Assembly: GCA_963704825.1 (NCBI GenBank)
Contig: CAVPHV010000022.1
Location: forward strand, 1 to 28,829
Direction of reading: 5' to 3'
DNA from: CAVPHV01 sp963704825
GTDB lineage: Bacteria > Actinomycetota > Acidimicrobiia > Spongiisociales > UBA5794
DNA: 28,829 nucleotides
Position numbers and translations under genes: made by a program. Below the pieces are notes generated by a model. It worked only from the letters and a program-made list of their open reading frames with translations. It made no database searches and had not been told where the DNA came from. Positions 14,603-21,638 of this stretch are shown in pieces. How positions within the stretch are numbered: the first letter of the stretch is position 1; every line of letters starts with the position of its first letter.

Positions 14603-14608
14603 TAGCCT
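14603..14608 (+). promoter_or_regulatory. -10 box of ASCH gene, leaderless start
   Basis: TAGCCT ends six bases before the ATG at 14615. No Shine-Dalgarno is present. Confidence 0.4.
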
Positions 14609-14614
14609 GTTGTC

Positions 14615-15070
14615 ATGGCTCCAGCATCCGATCCCGTCGACGCGTTCTGGCAGACGTTCGCGGCGGCGACGGGTGTCCACGACGGCTATGAGGCGTGGTC
14701 GTTTGGCGACGAGTCGCGGCCGGCTCTGGCGGACAAGCTTGCCCGCCTGGTGCTCGATGGGCCGAAGCGGGCAACGACCGGGCTGCTCGCCGAGTTCGAG
14801 CGGGACGGCGACCCACTCCCCAAGGTCGGGAGTTATGACGTTATCCTCGATGGCGGTGGTGCACCGGTGTGCATCATTCGCTCCACGCAAGTCGAGGTGC
14901 GACGTTTCGGCGATGTCGACGACGAGTTTGCCTGGGTCGAGGGAGAAGGTGACCGAAGCCTCGCCTACTGGCGGCAGGCGCACCTCGCCTACTACGCCGG
15001 TGCGGGGTGGGAGGTCGACGACGACACCGAGGTTGTGCTCGTGACGTTCGACAAGGTCTGGCCTGTCTGA
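14615..15070 (+). CDS. ASCH-domain protein
   Basis: A 151-residue protein of the ASCH (PUA-like) family. AWSFGDESRPALADKLARLVLDGPKRATTGLL contains the 'G-x-K-x-x-T' loop of the family (DGPKRATTG). DPLPKVGSYDVILDGGGAPVCIIRSTQVEVRRFGDV forms the beta-barrel core, and DRSLAYWRQAHLAYY is the typical closing helix. Relatives of this length (about 150 aa) act as RNA-binding or nucleotide-amide hydrolase-type proteins; the exact role is unknown. It appears leaderless and stands alone, directly upstream of an attachment-like scar. Confidence 0.85.
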   Translation: MAPASDPVDAFWQTFAAATGVHDGYEAWSFGDESRPALADKLARLVLDGPKRATTGLLAEFERDGDPLPKVGSYDVILDGGGAPVCIIRSTQVEVRRFGDVDDEFAWVEGEGDRSLAYWRQAHLAYYAGAGWEVDDDTEVVLVTFDKVWPV

Positions 15071-15090
15071 CGTGCAACTCACGTCGCGGG

Positions 15091-15161
15091 TCGAACTCGG
15101 AGAGTTCGCCGAGTCACCCCGCGGGCCTGCCACCGAAACCCCTGCGTGAGCGGTGGTTTCG
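15091..15161 (+). repeat. Degenerate attachment scar (copy 4) with hairpin
   Basis: TCGAACTCGGAGAGTTCGCC and GAGTCACC...GGGC.TGCCACCGAAACCCC follow the T-arm, acceptor and terminator order of the intact tRNA-derived copies. The block is close to 15,696-15,734, sharing GCCGAGTCACC. CGAAACC and GGTTTCG (15,134-15,161) form a weakened version of the terminator. It starts 20 bases after the ASCH stop. Confidence 0.5.
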
Positions 15162-15168
15162 CACGAGT

Positions 15169-15369
15169 GAGGTTCATCGACCCGAGTGGGACGCGCAGCT
15201 CGGCGCTGCCGAGGATGGCCGCTTCAGGGCGCTCCTGGAATACGAGGAGTGGCTCAAGGACACGTATCCCGATCGCTACCCGACGGTCTTCGACGGCGAA
15301 GGAGACGACGAAGGAGACTGGGTCGACTGGGTCGTGCTTCCCGCTGCCGTCCCGGCGCACGAAGGCTGA
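15169..15369 (+). pseudogene. 3' fragment of an unidentified gene
   Basis: This frame has strongly coding-like codon use and composition (EVHRPEWDAQL, LLEYEEWLKDTYPDRYP, GDWVDWVVLPAAVP) and ends at a TGA at 15,367-15,369. There is no start codon before the scar at 15,091-15,161, so it looks like the last 66 codons of a gene cut by integration. I do not recognise the family. The 670 bp that follow (15,370-16,043) hold the second iteron/attachment module and otherwise no convincing gene. Confidence 0.4.
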
Positions 15370-15558
15370 TGGCTGAGTACCTCGACGCCGTCGCCGGTGG
15401 ATGACTACGGGCTGACCTCGACAGCCGGCCTCGCTGGGCCCAAGAACCATCGAATGACCATACCGGAGACGGTGAGGATGGCGTTGACCTTCCCGGTCGT
15501 TGACCGGCCCGGTCGGTCCGAGTCACCTCGAGCGCAACCACTCCCGCAGGGCCAAGTT

Positions 15559-15659
15559 GTGAGCCCTTCCCTGCGGACGGCTATGGCCGACAGTGAACGC
15601 CGGTGGACTCGAAAGCCCGTCGTTCAGACTCCGATGGACTCCAGCGGACACCTGTGGAC
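15559..15659 (+). repeat. Phased iteron array beside attachment core, copy 2
   Basis: GTGAGCCCTTCCCTG (compare GGGAGCCATTCTCTG at 4555) is followed by GCGGAC (15,573), ATGGCC (15,583), GTGAAC (15,593) and GTGGAC (15,603) at 10-bp steps. A 31-bp step comes next, then ATGGAC (15,634), GCGGAC (15,644) and GTGGAC (15,654). Every offset equals that of the array at 4544-4655, including 23 bp from the last iteron to GGATCAG. Substitutions fall within the hexamers, so this copy is older or less constrained. Confidence 0.6.
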
Positions 15660-15676
15660 TGGGCTCGGAGAGTCTC

Positions 15677-15734
15677 GGATCAGAAGGTTGGGGTCTAATT
15701 CGAAGAGCTCGCCGAGTCACCTCCGGGCGTGCCA
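15677..15734 (+). repeat. Degenerate tRNA-Arg-derived attachment core (copy 3)
   Basis: It begins GGATCAGAAGGTTGGGG and ends CTCCGGGCGTGCCA, exactly as the core at 4669-4713, but the T-arm between is replaced by a 27-nt segment related to copy 4. A short perfect palindrome (ACTTCGC-TT-GCGAAGT, 15,739-15,754) follows. Confidence 0.55.
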
Positions 15735-15768
15735 ACGGACTTCGCTTGCGAAGTACGCCGAAACGAAT

Positions 15769-15794
15769 CCCCCTGCGTTGTTGGAGGGGGTTTC
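15769..15794 (+). terminator. Terminator after attachment copy 3
   Basis: CCCCC and GGGGG arms surround a 12-nt loop and are followed by a T-rich run (TTTCTCTT). The place relative to the core matches the terminators at 3871 and 4715. Confidence 0.4.
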
Positions 15795-16043
15795 TCTTGT
15801 GTCAGGAACCAAAACCCCTGCGTGAGCGAGGGTCGTTTGCGTGACCAACAGCGTGGCGGCAGGATCAACTCCGCCGTCATCGACACAGAGCAGCTCGCCG
15901 AACGGGGTTGGGCGCCCTCCGCGAAGCGCTCGGTTTCGTCAGGTTTCCGGGACAACCTCGAAGGTCGATACCGTTTCCTGTCGCGCCTGGCTCGTGATCT
16001 ACTGTCTCAGTGATCGGACTTCAGGACCGGAGTCCGGTCGCGC

Positions 16044-16397
16044 TCAGCCTGCCGCCAGGGGGTCCTGGCCGTAGTCGTTCGGGCCCGGGGTGCCCGGCAG
16101 GAAACCGGTTTCAATCAGCACCCATATCGGGCCGATGATCGGGATCAGCCCAATCAGAATCCACCATCCGGACTTGTTCCGGTCGTGCCATCGCTTGATC
16201 TGAACCGCGAGGCCGGCAACGAGGAGGATCGCGACGGCGATGACGTAAAGGATCCAGAAGCTGGCCGAGTCACCGAGCGCCGCCGACAGGATGCCGACGA
16301 CGACAACCGTGGCGACCCACAGCACGGCGTAGCCGGCCCAGAATTTGCCGCGATTGATTCGGCCCTCGAAACTCGTGAATAGGGCGCCCCAGTCCAT
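16044..16397 (-). CDS. DUF805 family membrane protein
   Basis: A 117-residue inner-membrane protein. MDWGALFTSFEGRINRGKFWAGYAVLWV is the typical DUF805 start (F-x-GRxxRxxFW). Three further hydrophobic segments follow, with the conserved IKRWHDRNKSGWWILIGLIPIIGPIWVLIETGFLPGTPGPNDYG in the C-terminal half. About four membrane helices are expected; function is unknown across the family. GGAGG five bases before the ATG at 16,397 decides the start; an in-frame TTG four codons upstream is rejected. Confidence 0.9.
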   Translation of the reverse strand: MDWGALFTSFEGRINRGKFWAGYAVLWVATVVVVGILSAALGDSASFWILYVIAVAILLVAGLAVQIKRWHDRNKSGWWILIGLIPIIGPIWVLIETGFLPGTPGPNDYGQDPLAAG

Positions 16398-16505
16398 GCT
16401 TTCCTCCAAATCATGCAGTTGGTCCGAAGGAATCTAACACCAGCGATACAACGCCGCGAGACTCGTTTTCTGTACCGCCACCTCGGCGGGAGGTGTTCGG
16501 AGAGC

Positions 16506-16620
16506 CTGGGCCGCCGCGGCTTGGCCACGCGAGCACCACGAGGACGGGCGAGAACACAACCCAACCAGCGGGAGGACCGCAGGTCAACGACAACTCTGCC
16601 TAAACCCCGAGGTCACGGAT
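16506..16620 (+). repeat. Integration scar related to 3697-3811
   Basis: TGGGCCGC...CGCGAGCAC at the left and CCGCAGGTCAACG...TAAACCCCGAGGTCACGGA at the right align over their whole length (about 115 bp) with 3697-3811. There they stand between an integrase tail and tRNA fragment 1. No tRNA-derived core follows here. Apart from this, the gap between DUF805 and the next gene shows nothing. Confidence 0.4.
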
Positions 16621-16627
16621 CTGCCGG

Positions 16628-16894
16628 TCAGCGCGAATAGGGAGCTCTGGGGGTTGAGGAACTCGGGAGCACCACGGTGCCGACCAAACCGATGGCCTTG
16701 TCCCACTGTGTGTCGAATCGCCAGGTGACCAGCGTGGCGGCGCCCACGAGAACCATCAGTGCGATGAAGATGCCGGCCTCGTCGCCGTCGAGGAGGGTCA
16801 ACGAGACCACCACGACAGCCACGAACCCAGCCGTGATCGTGGCCAGTCCAACGGTCTGGGTGCGTGCTTGGGTCGTGCGCCGTTGAGATGTCAT
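16628..16894 (-). CDS. Small two-TM membrane protein
   Basis: An 88-residue protein with a short basic N terminus (MTSQRRTTQARTQ), two hydrophobic helices (VGLATITAGFVAVVVVSLTLL and AGIFIALMVLVGAATLVTW) and a C-terminal tail with a third weaker hydrophobic stretch. GGGAGG precedes the ATG at a good distance. No family recognised. It follows the CNB-domain gene on the same strand after 25 bp and is probably in its operon. Confidence 0.65.
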   Translation of the reverse strand: MTSQRRTTQARTQTVGLATITAGFVAVVVVSLTLLDGDEAGIFIALMVLVGAATLVTWRFDTQWDKAIGLVGTVVLPSSSTPRAPYSR

Positions 16895-16919
16895 GGGGTG
16901 CCTCCCATCGAATCGATGG

Positions 16920-17918
16920 CTAGATGTGGGCGTCTTCGCGCCTGTGGCCAGATGCCAGCTCGGCGAGGACCGCAGGTTGGATGTCGGGTGCCGTGGCAAC
17001 CGCAACCGTGATTGGCGTCGTGGCCCGCAACGTCGAGGTGCGGGTTCCGCCCTCGATGAGGGCCCGCTCGCCCAGGATCGATCCGGGACCCACCTCTGCA
17101 ACGGCTTCACCGTCGACCTCGACGGACAGCACGCCATCGAGGAGCAGGAACATCTCTGATCCGGGGTCGCCCTGGTCGACGAGGGTCGTGTCAGCCGCCA
17201 ACCGGCGGATCTTCGGCTTCTTCCCTTCCCGCATGATCTGGAGCGACAGCTGCCGCTCGAGTTGGGTCTCGACCGCGGTGACGATCGCCGGTGAATCCGC
17301 GTCGCCCCACGGCGTGTTGTCGCCGAAACTCTCCTGGGTCCATCCCTTGAAGTCGATCATGCCGCTCTTGGCAACTAGATTGTTTGCGTCGTCATAGATC
17401 CAGTGCCGTGGCATCTTCGACGCACCGGCAACGGCATGGTCGTGAGAGCCGTCCGCCCGCAACGTGAGGCCGAGGGTCGTCCAGACGGTGGGGGCGACGA
17501 TCTTGAGGAACGGTGGGCGGTTGATGCGGCGAGGTAGCGGTGCGCCGGTTCGCCCTCCCGTCGTCTGGGTGAAGGTGGCTGTGGTGGCGGTGATGATGGG
17601 ATCGGTCCGCAGGTCGGGGAACGACACGGCAGGGATCGTGATGCTGCCGACACCGAGGGCCACCGTCGTCGAGCCCATGTGGCCCTTGCCCGAGTAGCCG
17701 GCGTCCACCACCCGGCCGTCCTCAACCTCGATCCATGCACGCAATTCGTTGGCGAAACGGAACCGATCCGCCGCGCGCAGGGCCTCGAGGTCGTCGATGT
17801 GGTCGGGGAGTGGGTCGTCGTAGTGGCCGATGCCGAGATCGACCGGGACACGGAGCGGACCCGTCATCGCCTCCGACGGGATCCACGACACGGACGTTAC
17901 AGATGACTCGATACGCAT
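16920..17918 (-). CDS. Cyclic nucleotide-binding domain protein
   Basis: A 332-residue protein. The C-terminal part (about 225-320) is a CNB domain: IRRLAADTTLVDQGDPGSEMFLLLDGVLSVEVDGEAVAEVGPGSILGERALIEGGTRTSTLRA contains the phosphate-binding cassette (GERALI...RTSTLRA, with the Glu and Arg that hold the cyclic nucleotide). The N-terminal 210 residues form a beta-rich domain of unknown function shared by many actinomycete proteins (GYSGKGHMGSTTVALG; a proline-rich APLPRRINRPPFLKI). No effector domain such as HTH is seen. AAGGAGGAG precedes the ATG at 17,918. It is divergent from the REC-cyclase gene 174 bp away, so it is a natural receiver of that enzyme's product. Confidence 0.8.
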   Translation of the reverse strand: MRIESSVTSVSWIPSEAMTGPLRVPVDLGIGHYDDPLPDHIDDLEALRAADRFRFANELRAWIEVEDGRVVDAGYSGKGHMGSTTVALGVGSITIPAVSFPDLRTDPIITATTATFTQTTGGRTGAPLPRRINRPPFLKIVAPTVWTTLGLTLRADGSHDHAVAGASKMPRHWIYDDANNLVAKSGMIDFKGWTQESFGDNTPWGDADSPAIVTAVETQLERQLSLQIMREGKKPKIRRLAADTTLVDQGDPGSEMFLLLDGVLSVEVDGEAVAEVGPGSILGERALIEGGTRTSTLRATTPITVAVATAPDIQPAVLAELASGHRREDAHI

Positions 17919-18092
17919 GGGCTCCTCCTTGAGTCCTTGCACGGTGTCACGACCGGGCGGTGTGAACCAGCGTGGTGTCCACCGTCGTCGACGGGTGCCA
18001 GCACCACCCCACATGGCGCGTCTGCACGCTGGCCTCAAAGGCCCCCGCACGCGGAGACTGTGATCCGTACACTCGTCGACCGGAGGAGACCC

Positions 18093-19397
18093 ATGCCCAT
18101 CTCGGTGTTCCTCGCTGACGACAACCTCATCGTGAGGGAAGGCGTCAAGGCGCTGCTCGACCTAGAGGACGATCTCGACATCGTCGGGCAAGCCGCGGAC
18201 TTCGACGGCCTCGTTGCGGGTGCCGAGGCCACCAACCCGAACGTCGTCGTAACGGATATCCGCATGCCTCCCGACTTCTCCCGAGAAGGGATCGAGGCGG
18301 CCAAGGAGGTGCGCAGACGCCACCCGGGGACCGGCATCGTCATCCTGTCGCAGTTCGACGATCCCGACTACGCCATTGCCCTTCTGTCCGACGGAGCCGC
18401 CGGGTATGCCTATCTCCTCAAGGACCGTGTCGGTGAGGGGAACCAGCTCGCCCGCGCCGTGCGGGAGGTGGCGGCGGGCGGGTCGGTCCTCGACCCGAAG
18501 ATCGTGGAGGGGCTCACGACGCCCGTTCGCCGGGACGCCACACTCACACCCGCCGAGGAGGACCTCCTCCAACAGGTTGCCGAAGGCCGCACCATCAACG
18601 CCATCGCCGGGCACCTCAACACCACACCTGCCGCAGCCGACGCAGCGATCGAGGACCTGTTCATGCGGCTCGCACAAGGCCTCACGTCCGGGAGCTCAGA
18701 CAGCTTGCACCGCCTGCGCATGCTCCAGAAGGCGATCGTCGACCGCAAGGAACAGGGCGAGTCACTCAGCCGCCTCCTCCCGGGAGGCGTCGCCGCCCAG
18801 ATCATCGATGGTGGCCGGCTGCCAGGGGAGACCGAGGAACTGATCGTCACCGTGTTGATGTCGGACATCCGCAGTTACACCACGATCGCCGAGCACACCG
18901 ATCCATCGGTGCTCGCGGTGCAGCTCAACGAGCACCGTGCGGCGATGAATCGAGCCATCCTCAGCCACGACGGAACGGTGATGCAGTTCGTCGGCGACGC
19001 TGTCATGGCCGTCTTCGGCGCTCCCGTTCCCCAGAACGACCATGCAGCGCTGGCGGTACGGGCGGCAGCAGCGATGCACGCAGCACAGCACGACCTCAAC
19101 GCTCAGTGGCGGGCCGAGGGCAAGGAACCCTTCGGGCTCGGGATCGGCCTGTCGACGGGCCTGGTCGCTGCCGCTCTCCTCGGGTCCGAGGAGCGCCTCG
19201 AGTACACCCTCGTCGGTGACACCGTGAACCTGACCCAGCGCCTCCAGCAATGGGCCGAGCCGGGTGAGACGGTGCTGAGCCAACCCACCTGGGAGGCGCT
19301 CGTCGATCGTCCCGAGGCCGACGAGCTCGAAGCGTCGTTGGTCAAGGGCAGGGACACGCCGGTGGCGGCGTACCGGTTCCCGAAGAGGGCAGCATGA
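18093..19397 (+). CDS. Response regulator-HTH-class III adenylate/guanylate cyclase fusion
   Basis: A 434-residue three-part protein. Residues 1-125: REC domain with D9/D10, phospho-acceptor D55 (VVVTDIRMP), S86 and K110 (YLLKD). Residues about 150-195: a LuxR-like helix-turn-helix (LTPAEEDLLQQVAEGRTINAIAGHLNTTPAAADAAIEDLF), weaker than usual. Residues about 245-430: class III cyclase with both metal Asp (D258 in LMSDIRSYT, D302 in QFVGDAVMAVFG), GDTVN (376-379) and R383 of the transition-state arm. The adenine-selecting Lys position holds Gln (Q298). GGAGGAG precedes the ATG. The stop overlaps the next kinase gene (ATGA), so kinase and cyclase are translationally coupled. The enzyme is expected to make cAMP or cGMP under phosphorylation control. 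Confidence 0.85.
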   Translation: MPISVFLADDNLIVREGVKALLDLEDDLDIVGQAADFDGLVAGAEATNPNVVVTDIRMPPDFSREGIEAAKEVRRRHPGTGIVILSQFDDPDYAIALLSDGAAGYAYLLKDRVGEGNQLARAVREVAAGGSVLDPKIVEGLTTPVRRDATLTPAEEDLLQQVAEGRTINAIAGHLNTTPAAADAAIEDLFMRLAQGLTSGSSDSLHRLRMLQKAIVDRKEQGESLSRLLPGGVAAQIIDGGRLPGETEELIVTVLMSDIRSYTTIAEHTDPSVLAVQLNEHRAAMNRAILSHDGTVMQFVGDAVMAVFGAPVPQNDHAALAVRAAAAMHAAQHDLNAQWRAEGKEPFGLGIGLSTGLVAAALLGSEERLEYTLVGDTVNLTQRLQQWAEPGETVLSQPTWEALVDRPEADELEASLVKGRDTPVAAYRFPKRAA

Positions 19398-21595
19398 GCG
19401 CAATCGGCTCTCGCGAGGCGCACCCCGGCTCGCCTGTGGGTACCACCGGCGCGGATGGTGATGACGGCATGCGACTCGGATCCCGGCGGTGGCGTGTCGC
19501 GGTGTGGCTGGTCGCAGGAGTGGCAATCGCTCTCGAGGTGGCGGCCAACCTCGCCGCCGTCAACCTCATCAGCCGACCCGGAGCCGAGGAGGCGTGGGCA
19601 GGCATCATCGGACCGGCCGGAGCAGTTTTGTTCCGTTACATGCAATTCGAGATGCATGTCGACGCACTCATTTTCCTTTCGTCCATAGTCGTGGGAGCCG
19701 TGATCCTCGCCCGCTACCCGCATCAGGGCTTCGGATGGGCCCTCAGCGTTGGGTGGGGATTGGTGCTCACGCTTGTCCACGTGTCGATGGTCGGTGCTGC
19801 AGCTGCAGCGACGAACGACGCTGTGATGGCGACCACATGGTTCATGTGGTTCCAGAGCATTTTCGAATCGGCGGCCCTGATCGCGATCCCGCTCGCACTC
19901 GTCCTGTACCCGACGGGACGCACGATTGGCCCGTGGTGGATGCGGACACTCAACGGATTCATTGCGATTGGCATCGGCATTCTCGTCGCACTCGGATTGC
20001 AGTCGGGTCCCATCACATCTCAGGCCGGGGTGACGACCCTCGACAACCCAGTCGGCGCTCTTCCCGTGTCTGCAGACCAGGGGTTCGTCGTCTTCGAAAT
20101 AGCGTTCCTCGTCTTCATGGTCGCTGCCCTCGTCGCGCGATATCGGCGAGGCCATGGCATCGAGCGCCAGCAGATGAAGTGGGTATTTGCGATTGCCGGT
20201 GTCGGGATTGTGTTGCTATCAATCAGCGGGTTGATCCAGGACGCGTATCCGGATACTGCCGATGCCCTGAGCATCATCTCCGGGGCCTTGGGGGCCCTCG
20301 GGGTACTCGCGATCGGCATGGCCATCTTGAAGTATCGCCTCTACGACATCGATGTGGTGATTTCCAGGACGGTGACGTATGGCGTGTTGGCGGCGTTCAT
20401 CACGTTTGTGTATGCGGTGATCGTGGTGGGGATCGGGTCGCTGGTCGGTGGCGGCGATGAGCCGAGTCTGGCGTTGTCGATCACGGCGGTGGCGATCGTG
20501 GCGGTGGCGTTCGAGCCGGTGCGGGTGCGGGTCCAGCATTGGGCGAACGTCCTCGTGTATGGGAGGCGTGCGACGCCGTATGAGGTGTTGGCGAGCGCCA
20601 CGGCGCGGCTGTCGGACACCAGTGATCCTGATGAGGCGTTGGCGAGGGTGACCCAGCTGGTGGCCGATGGTACGGGTGCGGTCGAGGCGGTGTTGTGGCT
20701 CAAGGTCGGCGAGGTGATGTATCCGCGTGCGGCGTCACCCCCCGATGTGCTGGCCGACCTGGACGCAGTGGCTGGCGAGGATCCGGTGGCGGCGATTGTG
20801 GGCGATCGTGTGGTTGCGGTGCGTCATCGCGGTGATGTTCTCGGGGCATTGAGTATCACCAAGGACCGGGCCGACGCGGTGACGGGGTCCGATGAGAAGG
20901 TGTTGGAGGATGTGGCGGCGGGTGCTGGGGTGCTGTTGCGCAACATGGGCCTCAATGCCGAGTTGGCTGAGCGTGCCGAGCAGTTGCGGGTGTCGCGGCG
21001 TCGGTTGGTGGCTGCCCAGGACGCTGAGCGTCGTCGGCTCGAGCGCGATCTCCATGATGGTGCCCAGCAGCAGGTGGTGGCGTTGAAGGTGAAGCTGGGT
21101 ATTGCCCGGACCTTGGCGGAACGTGAGGGGGCAGAGTCCGTTGCTGGACTTGTGGCATCCCTGTCCGACACCACCCAGGACGCCGTGGACGGGATGCGTG
21201 CAGTGGCCCACGGCATCTACCCACCGCTGCTCGAGGCCGAAGGGTTGGAGGCTGCTCTGGCATCGGCGCGACGCACCATTTCGATCCCGGTCGAGCTGAC
21301 CGCCGAACGCATCGGTCGCTACGAGCGATCCGTCGAAGAGAGCGTCTACTTCTGTGTGCTGGGGGTCATCGCTGAAGCCGTCGATACCGGCGCAACTCGC
21401 GTGATCATCACGCTCCGCGGTGGCGGCGACTCCGTCACGTTCTCCGTGGGCACCGACAGTGCCGTTGGCGACGTGATCGCCGTCGAAGACAGGATCGACG
21501 CACTGGGAGGCAGTCTTCACATCAAACGTGAGATCGACCACGCTGTGGTCGTGGGTGAGTTGCCTGCGCGTTCCCGATCGATGGAACCAGCATGA
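19394..21595 (+). CDS. Multi-TM sensor histidine kinase, ATPase domain degenerate
   Basis: A 733-residue protein. About nine or ten hydrophobic segments fill residues 30-370, ending with KYRLYDIDVVISRTVTYGVLAAF, a hallmark of a 7TM-type kinase family. A GAF-like linker (about 385-530) follows. The HisKA_3 dimerisation helix reads RRRLVAAQDAERRRLERDLHDGAQQQVVALKVKLG with the phospho-acceptor H554. The C-terminal ATPase domain lacks its key residues: the N-box Glu is G657, the Mg-binding Asn is E661, and the DxGxG box is replaced by SVGTDSAVGDV. It should accept but probably not donate phosphate by itself. Start ATG overlaps the cyclase stop. HK2 follows after 43 bp. Confidence 0.85.
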   Translation: MSAIGSREAHPGSPVGTTGADGDDGMRLGSRRWRVAVWLVAGVAIALEVAANLAAVNLISRPGAEEAWAGIIGPAGAVLFRYMQFEMHVDALIFLSSIVVGAVILARYPHQGFGWALSVGWGLVLTLVHVSMVGAAAAATNDAVMATTWFMWFQSIFESAALIAIPLALVLYPTGRTIGPWWMRTLNGFIAIGIGILVALGLQSGPITSQAGVTTLDNPVGALPVSADQGFVVFEIAFLVFMVAALVARYRRGHGIERQQMKWVFAIAGVGIVLLSISGLIQDAYPDTADALSIISGALGALGVLAIGMAILKYRLYDIDVVISRTVTYGVLAAFITFVYAVIVVGIGSLVGGGDEPSLALSITAVAIVAVAFEPVRVRVQHWANVLVYGRRATPYEVLASATARLSDTSDPDEALARVTQLVADGTGAVEAVLWLKVGEVMYPRAASPPDVLADLDAVAGEDPVAAIVGDRVVAVRHRGDVLGALSITKDRADAVTGSDEKVLEDVAAGAGVLLRNMGLNAELAERAEQLRVSRRRLVAAQDAERRRLERDLHDGAQQQVVALKVKLGIARTLAEREGAESVAGLVASLSDTTQDAVDGMRAVAHGIYPPLLEAEGLEAALASARRTISIPVELTAERIGRYERSVEESVYFCVLGVIAEAVDTGATRVIITLRGGGDSVTFSVGTDSAVGDVIAVEDRIDALGGSLHIKREIDHAVVVGELPARSRSMEPA

Positions 21596-21638
21596 GGTGT
21601 CAGCGGAGGGCGGGCGCCGGTATTCATGAGGCCTCGAC

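Noticed and set aside
15729..16013. Plus-strand frame of about 94 codons after the second attachment module
   Set aside because: It begins inside the attachment scar, has no ribosome-binding site, and I see no family; the C-terminal half is faintly protein-like but insufficient.
17937..18092. Longer start for the REC-cyclase
   Set aside because: The extension is Arg/Pro-rich, lies in the divergent promoter region, and GGAGGAG precedes ATG 18,093, where the receiver domain begins.
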